Below are positions 36,080-44,604 of a DNA stretch of 64,000 nt, one piece after another. The stretch's first letter is position 1. Each line of letters starts with the position of its first letter. The position numbers and the translations under genes are program-made. The notes under the pieces are model-generated. The model did no database searches, was not told where the DNA came from, and worked only from the letters and a program-made list of their open reading frames with translations. The stretch is from NCBI RefSeq assembly GCF_007990755.1, contig NZ_BJXA01000014.1, forward strand, positions 1 to 64,000, given 5' to 3'. This stretch comes from Nocardia ninae NBRC 108245. GTDB lineage: Bacteria; Actinomycetota; Actinomycetes; Mycobacteriales; Mycobacteriaceae.

Positions 36080-36901
36080 CTACTGCTTGATGAACTCGAG
36101 CAGATCGCCGGTGAGCTGCTCGCGATGCGTCAGGTGCAGCCCGTGCGGACCGTTGTCGTACACCTTCAAACGACTGTCCGGAATGAGCGCCGCCGTCTGC
36201 CGCCCACACAACTCCACCGGGTTGAACGCATCCGCTTCGCCATGGATCACCAACGCCGGCACATCGATTCGCCGCAGATCGTCGCGATGATCGGTCTCGG
36301 TCACCGGGTGCGCCAGGCTCATCATGGCGCGCACCGACACCGAATGAGTGTCTGCCACGCTCCATTCGAGCAGGTCACGGGAGATCTCGTTGCCCGGCAG
36401 CCCCACTCCGAAGAACGGCTCGGACACCTCACGCACCCACCGCGGAAAGTCGATGGGCCACAACGCGTGCATCTGCTCGAGCTCGGCGGCCTCGAAACCG
36501 TCCGGGTTGTCCGGCGTCTTCAACATCAATGGGAGCGCCGAAGAAACGAGCACGATCTTGGCGATCCGCTCGGAACCGTGCCGCGCCAGGTAACGCACGA
36601 TCTCCGGCGTCCCGGTGGAATGCCCGACCAGGGTGACACCGTGCAGGTCGAGCCGTTCCAGCACGGCCGCGAGGTCATCGGCGAGGGTGTCGAAATCGTA
36701 TCCGTCCCAAGGCTGATCGGACCGCCCGTGTCCCCGCCGGTCGTATGCCACGCACCGCAACCCCTGCTCGGCGAGCGGGATCATCTGGTACTGCCACATC
36801 GCGGAACTCAACGACCAGCTGTGCGTGAACACCACCGGTGCCCCCGAACCCCAATCCTTGTAGAACAGCTGCACATCGTCGTCGGTGGTGATGTAGGGCA
36901 T
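36080..36901 (-). CDS. Alpha/beta hydrolase, chloroperoxidase/esterase type
   Basis: A 273-aa alpha/beta hydrolase: oxyanion-region SWSLSSAMW, nucleophile elbow GHSTG (Ser), acid VIHGEADAF (Asp) and base PHGLHLTH (His), a complete triad. The YDRRGHGRSDQPWDGYDFDTLADDLAAVLERL segment is typical of bacterial cofactor-free haloperoxidase-like esterases. The ATG at 36901 has CAGGAGG upstream. It converges with the kinase gene and is divergent from a TIGR03086 gene. Confidence 0.88.
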   Translation of the reverse strand: MPYITTDDDVQLFYKDWGSGAPVVFTHSWSLSSAMWQYQMIPLAEQGLRCVAYDRRGHGRSDQPWDGYDFDTLADDLAAVLERLDLHGVTLVGHSTGTPEIVRYLARHGSERIAKIVLVSSALPLMLKTPDNPDGFEAAELEQMHALWPIDFPRWVREVSEPFFGVGLPGNEISRDLLEWSVADTHSVSVRAMMSLAHPVTETDHRDDLRRIDVPALVIHGEADAFNPVELCGRQTAALIPDSRLKVYDNGPHGLHLTHREQLTGDLLEFIKQ

Positions 36902-36974
36902 GTCGGTAAGCCTCCTGGTCCGCACCGAGTCGATCTCAGTCCGTCAAGTATCGAAACTGCGCCGGCCAGAAGCG

Positions 36975-36991
36975 ATTACCTACGAGGTAAT
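36975..36991. promoter_or_regulatory. Palindromic operator between hydrolase and TIGR03086 genes
   Basis: ATTACCT-ACG-AGGTAAT is a perfect dyad with 7-bp arms centred in the 176-bp divergent gap. It suits a TetR, MarR or HxlR dimer; no regulator gene is adjacent. Confidence 0.6.
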
Positions 36992-37077
36992 GATTTCCAC
37001 GCGCCGATGAATTCGGGTCCGCTTCCCCGTCTCGACAAGAGAGGCGCACGACGCGTGCGCGACCAGAGGAGACCATC

Positions 37078-37647
37078 ATGATCGACCTGAAGCCGGCCTG
37101 CGACACCATGATCGAGCTGCTGCTCGGCACCTCCGATGATCAACTCACCCGCCCCACCCCGTGCAGCGAGTACAACGTCGCCCAACTCATCGACCACATC
37201 GACGAGGTAGCGCAGGCGTTCGCCGCCATCGCACGGAAGGACACCGGTGAAGCCGCCGCGCCGGATGGCGGTGACGACCACCGCCGCACCGGTGCCGACT
37301 CGGTCCGCCTTCTCGGCCGAGCGTGGGACGACCCGGCGGCCTGGCAAGGTGCCACCGAACTCAGGGCGGGACTGGAACTGCCGAACCAGCTGTGGGGCAA
37401 GATCGCGCTGACCGAGATGGTGGTGCACGGCTGGGATCTCGCCGTGGCCACCGGCCGCCCCTTCGCCCTGCCCACAGCGACACTGCAGGCTTGTTTCGAC
37501 CACGTCGCCGACTTCATCCCGAACGCTCCCGTCCCCGAACTGTGGGGTCCCGCCGTCGAGACATCCGACAATGCCCCGTTGATCGATCGGACAGTCGCCA
37601 TCACCGGCCGCAACCCCCGGTGGGCGGAGACAGCCCTGCGCGGGTAA
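37078..37647 (+). CDS. TIGR03086-type metal-binding DinB/maleylpyruvate isomerase-like protein
   Basis: A 189-aa protein: TPCSEYNVAQLIDHIDEVAQAF contains the first His, EMVVHGWDLAVATGRP the second, as in actinobacterial mycothiol-dependent isomerase-like (DinB-fold) proteins. The likely role is a metal-dependent, thiol-linked transferase or isomerase in detoxification. AGGAGA precedes the ATG. It shares a divergent promoter region with the hydrolase. Confidence 0.83.
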   Translation: MIDLKPACDTMIELLLGTSDDQLTRPTPCSEYNVAQLIDHIDEVAQAFAAIARKDTGEAAAPDGGDDHRRTGADSVRLLGRAWDDPAAWQGATELRAGLELPNQLWGKIALTEMVVHGWDLAVATGRPFALPTATLQACFDHVADFIPNAPVPELWGPAVETSDNAPLIDRTVAITGRNPRWAETALRG

Positions 37648-37854
37648 CCGGAGCCCTGCGCAAACACCGGACAACGCCGGTCTATTCCCTGATAGCCCAG
37701 CATATTTGCGCGCCGTAGCGTGTTGCCACATCGAGAGAGACTTTGTCGCAATGCTGCTACCGTGAGTGCGCCGTCATGTTCCGGACGGCTGCCAGGACAG
37801 CCCGGATTCGCTCGCCGTAATCACGTGTCCTGCAGGGACTGTGAGGGGGGCCCG

Positions 37855-38013
37855 GTGAATCTACGGTCGCCGCAGAGCGTTCCGGTCCTCGACGTGCATC
37901 TCGTCACCGTGGTCACCTATGGTCGGTTGGCACCCGATACACCTCCGACCTTTCCTGATGCACGTGACCGAGGCACGTGCCCGCGCTCACATCGTCTGGA
38001 GTCCTGTCTTTGA
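37855..38013 (+). CDS. Possible 52-aa leader ORF before the P450 pair
   Basis: A GTG preceded by GAGGGGGG opens a short frame (NLRSPQSVPVLDVHLVTVV ...) that overlaps the first P450 start by a few bases. The strong ribosome site is the only support; it may be a leader peptide or chance. The rest of 37,648-38,009 shows no gene. Confidence 0.25.
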   Translation: MNLRSPQSVPVLDVHLVTVVTYGRLAPDTPPTFPDARDRGTCPRSHRLESCL

Positions 38014-39278
38014 CCACGCCACCCTTCACCGGTTCCGATACCGCCACACCCGGGGTCTGCCCGGTTCAGCACGCCGCACCGATCGATACCGATGGCCCCC
38101 GCGTGCGGCTGCACACCGCGGAGTTCGCCGCCGATCCGCATCGCGCCTACGCCGACATGCGCCGGAAGTACGGCTCGCTGGTGCCGATCGAGCTGGCCCC
38201 CGGCGTGCCCGCCACCCTGGTGGTCGGCTACCAGGCGGCACTGCGAATCCTCAACGATCCCGAGCACTTTCCGGCCGATCCGCGGACCTGGCAGCAGCAC
38301 ATCCCCGACGACTCACCCGTCAAGCCGATGATGGAGTGGTACCCGAACGCCTTGCGCAACAGCGGAGCCGCACACGCGCGCTATCGGCAGGCCTACACCG
38401 CCGCCATCGACGGAATCGACCTGCACGCCCTGCATTCCACCGTCGAGAAGATCGCCGTCCCGCTGATCAACAGTTTCTGCGAAGAAGGCTCCGCCGACCT
38501 GGTGACCCAGTACGCGTTCCCGCTGGTGTTCGAGGTGCTGAACCAAATGGTCGGCTGCTCGGCCGAACTGGGTCAGCGGGTCGCCACCGGCATGGCCGCG
38601 CTGTTCGACACAGTCAATGCCGCCCAGGGCATGCAGATGCTCAGCGAGGCCCTGCTGGAGCTGATCGGCCTGCGGCGCGCGGACCCCGGCGACGACGTCA
38701 CCTCCCGACTAGCGCACCACCCGGCCGGCCTGGACGACACCGAAATGCTCTGCCAGCTGATCAGCTTCTACGGCGCGGGCATCGAACCGCAGCAGAACCT
38801 GATCATCAACACCCTGCTGCTGATGGTCACCGACGACCGGTTCGGCGGCGACGTCCTCGGCGGCAGCATGTCCACCCGCGACGCACTCGACGAGGTCCTG
38901 TTCAACGACCCGCCGATGGCGAACTTCTGCACCTCCTACCCGCGCCAGCCGATCCTGATCGACAACAACTGGCTGCCCGCACATCAGCCGGTGCTCATCA
39001 GCCTCGCGGGCTGCAACAACGATCCCGAGATCCGCGGCGGGGATCGCACCGGAAACCGTTCGCACCTGGCGTGGGCCGCCGGGCCGCATGCCTGCCCGGC
39101 CAAGTCCGTCGCCTACATGGTCGTGCAGGACGCCATCGATCAGCTGCTCGACGCACTCCCCGAAATGGAACTGGCCGTGGGCGTGGACGAATTGACCTGG
39201 CGGCCAGGGCCGTTCCACCGCGCGGTCGCGGCATTGCCGGTCGTCTTCCCCAAGTCCCCTCCGTTGAACATGGTGTAA
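38010..39278 (+). CDS. Atypical cytochrome P450, CYP157-like (no ExxR motif)
   Basis: A 422-aa P450. The heme ligand loop is WAAGPHACPAKS, with the Cys near residue 361. The I-helix reads GAGIEPQQN instead of AGxET. No E-x-x-R is present in the K-helix position, where VLFNDPPMANFC is found. Loss of ExxR is the known oddity of the CYP157 family of Streptomyces, often beside CYP154 genes and conservons. I start at a TTG (38010) with GGAG upstream; a GTG at 37977 would add 11 residues. It is 12 bp before a normal P450 gene. Confidence 0.82.
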   Translation: MTTPPFTGSDTATPGVCPVQHAAPIDTDGPRVRLHTAEFAADPHRAYADMRRKYGSLVPIELAPGVPATLVVGYQAALRILNDPEHFPADPRTWQQHIPDDSPVKPMMEWYPNALRNSGAAHARYRQAYTAAIDGIDLHALHSTVEKIAVPLINSFCEEGSADLVTQYAFPLVFEVLNQMVGCSAELGQRVATGMAALFDTVNAAQGMQMLSEALLELIGLRRADPGDDVTSRLAHHPAGLDDTEMLCQLISFYGAGIEPQQNLIINTLLLMVTDDRFGGDVLGGSMSTRDALDEVLFNDPPMANFCTSYPRQPILIDNNWLPAHQPVLISLAGCNNDPEIRGGDRTGNRSHLAWAAGPHACPAKSVAYMVVQDAIDQLLDALPEMELAVGVDELTWRPGPFHRAVAALPVVFPKSPPLNMV

Positions 39279-39290
39279 AAGGAGCGTCCG

Positions 39291-40511
39291 ATGGAGCATC
39301 AACCGATAGTGCTGGACACGACCGGTGCCGACATCCAAGGCGAGTCCGCGCGCATCCGCGCGCGCGGGCCCGTCGCCCTGGTGGAGTTACCCGGCGGCGT
39401 GCCCGCGTGGTCGGCCACCGATGCCGCAGTGCTCAAGAGCCTCCTTGCCGACCCGCGCGTGTCCAAAGACCCACGGCAGCACTGGTCCGCGTTCATCAAC
39501 GGTGAGATCACCGAAGCCTGGCCGTTGCTGCCCTGGGTCGCGGTGGACAACATGTTCACCGCCTACGGTGCCGACCATCGACGACTCCGCAAGCTGGTCT
39601 CGCCCGCCTTCACGCACCGCCGCACCACGGCGCTGCGACCGCGGATCGAGGCGATCACCGAGAATCTGCTGAACGCGCTGGCGGCCACGCTGCCGGGCGA
39701 ATCGGTAGACCTGCGTGCGGGTTTCGCCTACCCGGTGCCGATCCAGGTGATCACCGAGATGATGGGTGTGCCGGAACATCTGGGCGCCGCCATCCACAAG
39801 TGTGTCGACGGATTCTTCGATACCTCGTTCACGCCCGAGCAGGCGCAAGCCAACTATCTCGAGATGTACCGGCTGATCAGCGAACTCGTCGCCTACCGCA
39901 CCGAAGCGCCCGGTGACGACGTCGCCAGCGTGCTGATCGCCACCCGGGACGAGGACGGCGCGCAGCTGGCCGAGAAGGAACTCGTCGATACCTTGATGCT
40001 GGTCATCAACGCGGGCCACGAGACCACCGTCAACCTGCTCGACCAGGCGATCTTCGCGCTGTTGACCCACCCTGAACAACGCGCCGATGTGGTCGAGGGC
40101 CGGGTGCCCTGGTCGGAGGTGGTGGAGGAGACGCTGCGCTACGAGGCGCCGGTCGCGCACCTGCCGTTGCGCTACGCCGTCGACGACATCGAGGTCGGCG
40201 ATATCCGAATTCCGAAGGGGGCGGCCATTCTTGCCTCCTACGCCGGTGCCGGTAGGGATCCGAACCTGCACGGTCCGACCGCCGACCAGTTCGACGTGCA
40301 CCGCACCAACAAGGACCATCTCTCCTTCGGCCACGGTGCGCACCACTGCATCGGCGCCCCGCTGGCCCGGCTCGAAGCGGCGATCGCGCTGCCCGCCCTG
40401 TTCGCGCGTTTTCCGGATCTCAGGTTGGCAGTGGATCCGGCAGAGTTGCCGCCGGTCGGCAGCTTCGTCTCGAACGGGCACCGCCGGCTGCCGGTGTATT
40501 TGACGAAGTAG
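39291..40511 (+). CDS. Cytochrome P450, CYP154-like
   Basis: A 406-aa P450 with all landmarks: I-helix AGHETTV near residue 241, ExxR as ETLR near 279, and heme loop FGHGAHHCIGAPLAR with Cys near 353. Soluble class I monooxygenase needing ferredoxin and reductase from elsewhere. GGAGCG lies upstream of the ATG. It is co-transcribed with the atypical P450 upstream, the same pairing as CYP157-CYP154 in Streptomyces. Confidence 0.92.
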   Translation: MEHQPIVLDTTGADIQGESARIRARGPVALVELPGGVPAWSATDAAVLKSLLADPRVSKDPRQHWSAFINGEITEAWPLLPWVAVDNMFTAYGADHRRLRKLVSPAFTHRRTTALRPRIEAITENLLNALAATLPGESVDLRAGFAYPVPIQVITEMMGVPEHLGAAIHKCVDGFFDTSFTPEQAQANYLEMYRLISELVAYRTEAPGDDVASVLIATRDEDGAQLAEKELVDTLMLVINAGHETTVNLLDQAIFALLTHPEQRADVVEGRVPWSEVVEETLRYEAPVAHLPLRYAVDDIEVGDIRIPKGAAILASYAGAGRDPNLHGPTADQFDVHRTNKDHLSFGHGAHHCIGAPLARLEAAIALPALFARFPDLRLAVDPAELPPVGSFVSNGHRRLPVYLTK

Positions 40512-40520
40512 GTCGCTGCG

Positions 40521-40546
40521 CGTGGGGTGCCGTCCGGCACCCCACG
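40521..40546. terminator. Bidirectional terminator after the P450 pair
   Basis: CGTGGGGTGCCG pairs with CGGCACCCCACG (12 bp) around two bases, between convergent genes. Confidence 0.8.
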
Positions 40547-40557
40547 TTCACTCAGGA

Positions 40558-41400
40558 TCAGGAGAAGGTAGCGAGCAACTGCGCGTCCAGCGTGCGCAGA
40601 TAGTCGCGGCCGAAGGGGCCGTTCTCGAGACCGATCACCAATTCATTCGGTAGATCCTGTTCGATCTGCGGCGAACAGGATCCGGCGGCCAGGGCGATGG
40701 TCGCGACGGTGTCCACGTCGCCGGTGAAAGCCACTGCGGTGCGCAGGATTTGGCTGAGACTGCGACTCGAGGTGAGTGCGGTGAGCGCGGCACGCACGCT
40801 CATCCAGCCCTTGGATCCGACTTTGCCGTGCCACGGTTGGGTCCAGCTCGGATCGAGGCGATCGCCGATCCAGCGGGGAAGTTCGGCCACCGGCCCGAGC
40901 TGCCGGTGGCAGTAGTGCACGGCGAGCGCGGCCGCCTGGGCCGCTGCTACTCCAGCGGCAGTGTCGTGGGTGACGCGCGCCTGCACGTCCGCGTACTGCA
41001 TCACCTCGCGAACGGTCGGCAGCAGTCCGATCGGCCCGGCCCGCATCGCGGAGCCACTCTTGTCGCTGGCCGGGTCGATGCGGCGCAGCAAATCGGCGCC
41101 GGTGTGCACGGTGTCGAGGAACTGCTGGAACCGGGTGGCGTACCCGTCGCGCGGATCGCGGTGATACGCCTGCACGAAATGCTCGGCCAGTCGTGCCGGT
41201 TCCCACGGCTCGTCCGACACCAGCAGTTCCGTTACCGCCAAGGTCATTTGGGTGTCATCGGTGTAAGCACCTGGGCGGACGCCGAGATGTGTCGGATGTT
41301 GGATGTACCCGGCCAACGTGTTGTGTTCGGTGACGAGCGCCGGATCCGCGTACTCGAACCCGGCGCCGTACGCGTCCCCCACGGCCAACTCGACCAGCAT
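40558..41400 (-). CDS. ADP-ribosylglycohydrolase family protein
   Basis: A 280-aa DraG-type hydrolase: AVGDAYGAGFE at the N-terminus, the di-metal ligands YTDDTQMTLA, and FTGDVDTVATIALAAGS near the C-terminus. It removes ADP-ribose from modified proteins or nucleic acids, or hydrolyses ADP-ribosyl metabolites. The middle region (KSGSAMRAGPIGLL) is also typical. The ATG at 41400 has GGGAGGGG upstream; 41415 is an alternative. No partner ADP-ribosyltransferase is adjacent. Confidence 0.88.
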   Translation of the reverse strand: MLVELAVGDAYGAGFEYADPALVTEHNTLAGYIQHPTHLGVRPGAYTDDTQMTLAVTELLVSDEPWEPARLAEHFVQAYHRDPRDGYATRFQQFLDTVHTGADLLRRIDPASDKSGSAMRAGPIGLLPTVREVMQYADVQARVTHDTAAGVAAAQAAALAVHYCHRQLGPVAELPRWIGDRLDPSWTQPWHGKVGSKGWMSVRAALTALTSSRSLSQILRTAVAFTGDVDTVATIALAAGSCSPQIEQDLPNELVIGLENGPFGRDYLRTLDAQLLATFS

Positions 41401-41759
41401 GCGATCCCCTCCCATGGATCCGCCGGCCCTGCGGTCAGGGCGGCCCGAAGGTCCCGGATCACCTGCGATGATCGCGGTCTCGTCGATGATGGAAGACCGC
41501 GACCCGAACATGTGGCCGAACGCCGCTGTTCGGCGAGTTCGCTTGCACTTCAGGCTGTTTCGGAACTTGTCGGTCGCATACCTTACACCAGAGCCACAGT
41601 CGATTCCCCAGTCCGGCAGATGATCTCGCAGCTAGTATTGGTGCGACGGGCGACGACGCATCCGTACCGATACGGCGGTCGGCCGCCCGTCGGTGCGACC
41701 CGCGGTCGGCATCGAACTCGGTCGAGCGGTACGGCGGACTCGAAGGCTGAGGGGGCTGG
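41401..41759. other. Intergenic region before kinase copy 2
   Basis: About 360 bp between divergent genes; it must hold both promoters. No RNA gene, repeat or operator could be recognised by eye. Confidence 0.5.
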
Positions 41760-43916
41760 ATGCTGCGCGCTGGTGAGGTCTTCGCCGGGTATGTGATCAA
41801 GCGTCGGCTGGGTCGCGGCGGCATGGGCGCGGTGTACCTGGCGCAGCACCCGCGACTGCCGCGGCTGACCGCGTTGAAACTTCTCGACCCGGAGTTGTAT
41901 GCCGACAACGAGATTCGGGCCCGGTTCGAGCGTGAAGCCGCGCTGGTGGCGCGGTTGGACCACCCGAACATCGTGCAGGTCTACGACCGCGGCTTCGACG
42001 AGGGCCTGCTGTGGATCTCCATGCAATACGTCAACGGTGTCGACGCCGCCGACATCGACCCGCGCGCGGTGCCGCCGGAGCGGGCGGCGGAGATCATCAT
42101 CGAGACGGCGAAGGCACTCGACTACGCCCACGCCATCGGAGTGCTGCACCGTGACGTGAAGCCTGCCAACATCCTGCTGGCCCGGACCACCGCCGGACAG
42201 GGTGCTCGGGTGCTGCTGACCGACTTCGGTATTGCCCGTCTGCGTGACGAGTCCCGGCAGCTGACCGAAACCGGAGCGCTCGCCGCGACGCTGGCGTACG
42301 CGTCGCCGGAGCAGTTGTCGTTCACCCCGGTCGACCACCGCTCCGATCAATACTCGTTGGCGTGCAGCCTGTTCTGGCTGTTGACGGGCTCGTCACCGTT
42401 CGCGGCGGGTAGTCCCGCCGCGATCATCGCGGGTCATCTTCAGCACGCGCCACCGTCGGCGCGCAGCCTGCGGGAGGAACTGCCGTCCGAGGTGGACGCC
42501 GTGCTGACGAAGGCGCTGGCCAAGCAACCCGACGAAAGATTCGCGTCCTGTACGGAATTCGCGGTCGCGGCGCAGCAAGCTTTGACGGCACCGCAGATAC
42601 CGACTCTGCCGCAAGCGATTTCACAGGAGCAGGACGCGCGGGCTGCCACGAAGCGGTCACTTCGTATCGGTGGGTTGGTGCTCGGGGTGGTGATCGCGCT
42701 GGTGGCCGGGTTCCTGTGGGTGAAGGCCGACCGTGCCACGACCAAGACCGCCGTCCGTACCGGACCTATTGCGCAGCAGCCGATCGACTGGTCCGGTGCC
42801 GTCGCGCCAGGGACGACCACCGGGCCCGCACCCTTCCAGGCGATGAGGCAGATCGATGCCGAAGGCCGGGAGGTGGCTCGGCCGAGTGCCGCGGCCAGTC
42901 CGGCCGGCGACGGCAAGGCCACCTGCGAACCGATGACCATCGCGTCCACCGCGCCGCTCACCGGGAACAACGCCGGAACCGCCCGCGGCCTGCTCGGTGG
43001 GGTGAAGCTGGCCGTCGATCAGTTCACCAGGGCGAACCCCGGCTGCCGGGTCGCTGTGCGTGAGTTCGATACCGGCGGGTTCCCGCAGACTGCGGCCGAT
43101 GTCGCACGGCAGATCGTGGACGACTCGTCGATCATCGCCTTGGTCGGCCCGTTGTCGTCCGAAGCCCGTTCCACCGGTGGGATTTTCAGCGACGCGGGGT
43201 TACCGTTCCTCTTTCCGGGTGTCACTCCCGTCGACCCGACCAGCACCGCCTGGCGCACCTTCTTCCGCGGTGTGGCCACCGACGACGTCTACCGCCGTGC
43301 GGTGGCCAAGTACCTGCTCGACACGGCCCACTTCCGCAAGATCTGCGTCGTCCGCGATGACAGCGGGTTCGGCAAGGGCATGGCGCACGACGTCGTCGCC
43401 ATCCTCGGGGCCGCGGCCGACCCCGGTTGCCGGGTGGAGGTCAAGCAGGGTGAGCGTGACTTCGCCGCGGTGGTGGGCAAAGTCGCCGCTGCCGCGCCGG
43501 ACGCGGTGCTCTACTCCGGTTACAGCGCCGAAGCGGCCGCCTTCACCCGGCAATTGAAACAGGGCGGCGTCAACGCCGCTTTCGTCGCCACCGAAGGCGC
43601 GCTCAGCGTGGATTTCGTTGCCCAGCCGGGAAATTCGGCGCAAGGCGCGGTGCTGACGTGCACGTGCGGTCCGGTCACCGGAAAGTTCTACTTCGACTTT
43701 CGCGCCTTGAACGGCCAAGGGGCTGGCTGGAACGCGGTGGAAGCCTACGATCTGACCACCATCGCGTTGAACGGCATCGCCGCAGGTCACCGCACCCGCG
43801 CCGACCTGCTGACCTACTTGCGCGGCTACGAGGGCACCGGCCTCGCCCGCACCTACCGCTGGTCGGACAACGGTCAACTGACCACCCCCGGAATCTGGAT
43901 CTACACCATCAGCTGA
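41760..43916 (+). CDS. Receptor-type Ser/Thr protein kinase with extracellular substrate-binding-protein-like sensor, copy 2
   Basis: A 718-aa paralog of the kinase at 33,419. It has the same N-terminus (MLRAGEVFAGYVI), glycine loop GRGGMGAVYLA, Lys40, HRDVKPAN and DFG. Its linker is short, with the transmembrane helix at ~300-320, and the outer domain (~385-718) has the same binding-protein fold (PLTGNNAGTARGLLGGVKLAVDQF, FPGVTPVDPTSTAWRTFFRG, FGKGMAHDVV). The CTCGPV and CRVAVREF cysteines recur in both paralogs, so disulfides are likely. A DUF3558 lipoprotein gene follows by 33 bp and may form part of the sensor. Confidence 0.9.
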   Translation: MLRAGEVFAGYVIKRRLGRGGMGAVYLAQHPRLPRLTALKLLDPELYADNEIRARFEREAALVARLDHPNIVQVYDRGFDEGLLWISMQYVNGVDAADIDPRAVPPERAAEIIIETAKALDYAHAIGVLHRDVKPANILLARTTAGQGARVLLTDFGIARLRDESRQLTETGALAATLAYASPEQLSFTPVDHRSDQYSLACSLFWLLTGSSPFAAGSPAAIIAGHLQHAPPSARSLREELPSEVDAVLTKALAKQPDERFASCTEFAVAAQQALTAPQIPTLPQAISQEQDARAATKRSLRIGGLVLGVVIALVAGFLWVKADRATTKTAVRTGPIAQQPIDWSGAVAPGTTTGPAPFQAMRQIDAEGREVARPSAAASPAGDGKATCEPMTIASTAPLTGNNAGTARGLLGGVKLAVDQFTRANPGCRVAVREFDTGGFPQTAADVARQIVDDSSIIALVGPLSSEARSTGGIFSDAGLPFLFPGVTPVDPTSTAWRTFFRGVATDDVYRRAVAKYLLDTAHFRKICVVRDDSGFGKGMAHDVVAILGAAADPGCRVEVKQGERDFAAVVGKVAAAAPDAVLYSGYSAEAAAFTRQLKQGGVNAAFVATEGALSVDFVAQPGNSAQGAVLTCTCGPVTGKFYFDFRALNGQGAGWNAVEAYDLTTIALNGIAAGHRTRADLLTYLRGYEGTGLARTYRWSDNGQLTTPGIWIYTIS

Positions 43917-43949
43917 CCCCGAACATCAACTCCTGGAACGGATTTAGTC

Positions 43950-44567
43950 ATGAACCGAGTCATCACCACCGGGTGCTTGCTGATCACCGTTGCCGCGCTG
44001 GCTGCCACCGGATGCGCGGGCGACGACGGCACGGCGGCCCACACCGGCGACCATCATGATCATCACCACGACGCCGCAGGCGGATACCAGCCACCCGCCG
44101 CCTTCGAAGGCCTCGACCCCTGTTCGATCACCACCCCCGCCGAAGCCGCCGCCCTGTCCGGCAAACCCGACCCGCGCCCCACCCGCAACGGGGGAATGCA
44201 CCCGGACATGTCGGCCGCCGCGACCATCGACACCTGCAGCTGGCTGGTCGACGGCTTCGATCCGCTGGCCGTGTCGTTCCAGCTCCGGGACCAACTGGGC
44301 GGAGTCGAGCAGGGGCAGGACGCCACCTCGAAGTGGATGGCCGAACAACTCGGTCACCCAGCCCACCTGAGCTTCGGCAAGAATCCCGTCGAAGCGGGCG
44401 TGGAAGACTGCGCCGCCTTCGTCGGCTACAGCGGCAACCGGGCCGTCACCGTGCTGCTGCGGTTGCGCGCCACCGCCGCCACCCCCACACCTACGGACAC
44501 CGACAACCTCTGCTCCCGCAACCAGACCACGCTGCGGGACATCTTCGCCCGCACCCGCTGGCAGTGA
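43950..44567 (+). CDS. DUF3558-like lipoprotein with His-rich segment
   Basis: A 205-aa lipoprotein: signal peptide with lipobox LAATGC (Cys22), then a His/Asp-rich stretch (GDHHDHHHD) likely to bind a metal, then the DUF3558 domain (GLDPCSITTPAEAAAL, CSW, VEDCAAFVGYS, DNLCSRNQTTLRDI) with paired cysteines. It follows the kinase gene by 33 bp and is probably co-transcribed. A paralog without the His stretch lies at 48,455. Confidence 0.83.
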   Translation: MNRVITTGCLLITVAALAATGCAGDDGTAAHTGDHHDHHHDAAGGYQPPAAFEGLDPCSITTPAEAAALSGKPDPRPTRNGGMHPDMSAAATIDTCSWLVDGFDPLAVSFQLRDQLGGVEQGQDATSKWMAEQLGHPAHLSFGKNPVEAGVEDCAAFVGYSGNRAVTVLLRLRATAATPTPTDTDNLCSRNQTTLRDIFARTRWQ

Positions 44568-44604
44568 CGCAGGCCTCGAGCGCCCCGCGGCTAGGATCCG
44601 CGGA

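Noticed and set aside
37078-40511. A conservon (cvnABCD) with its P450s
   Set aside because: The P450 pair is of the type found there, but no sensor kinase, roadblock, DUF742 or GTPase gene is present upstream or downstream.
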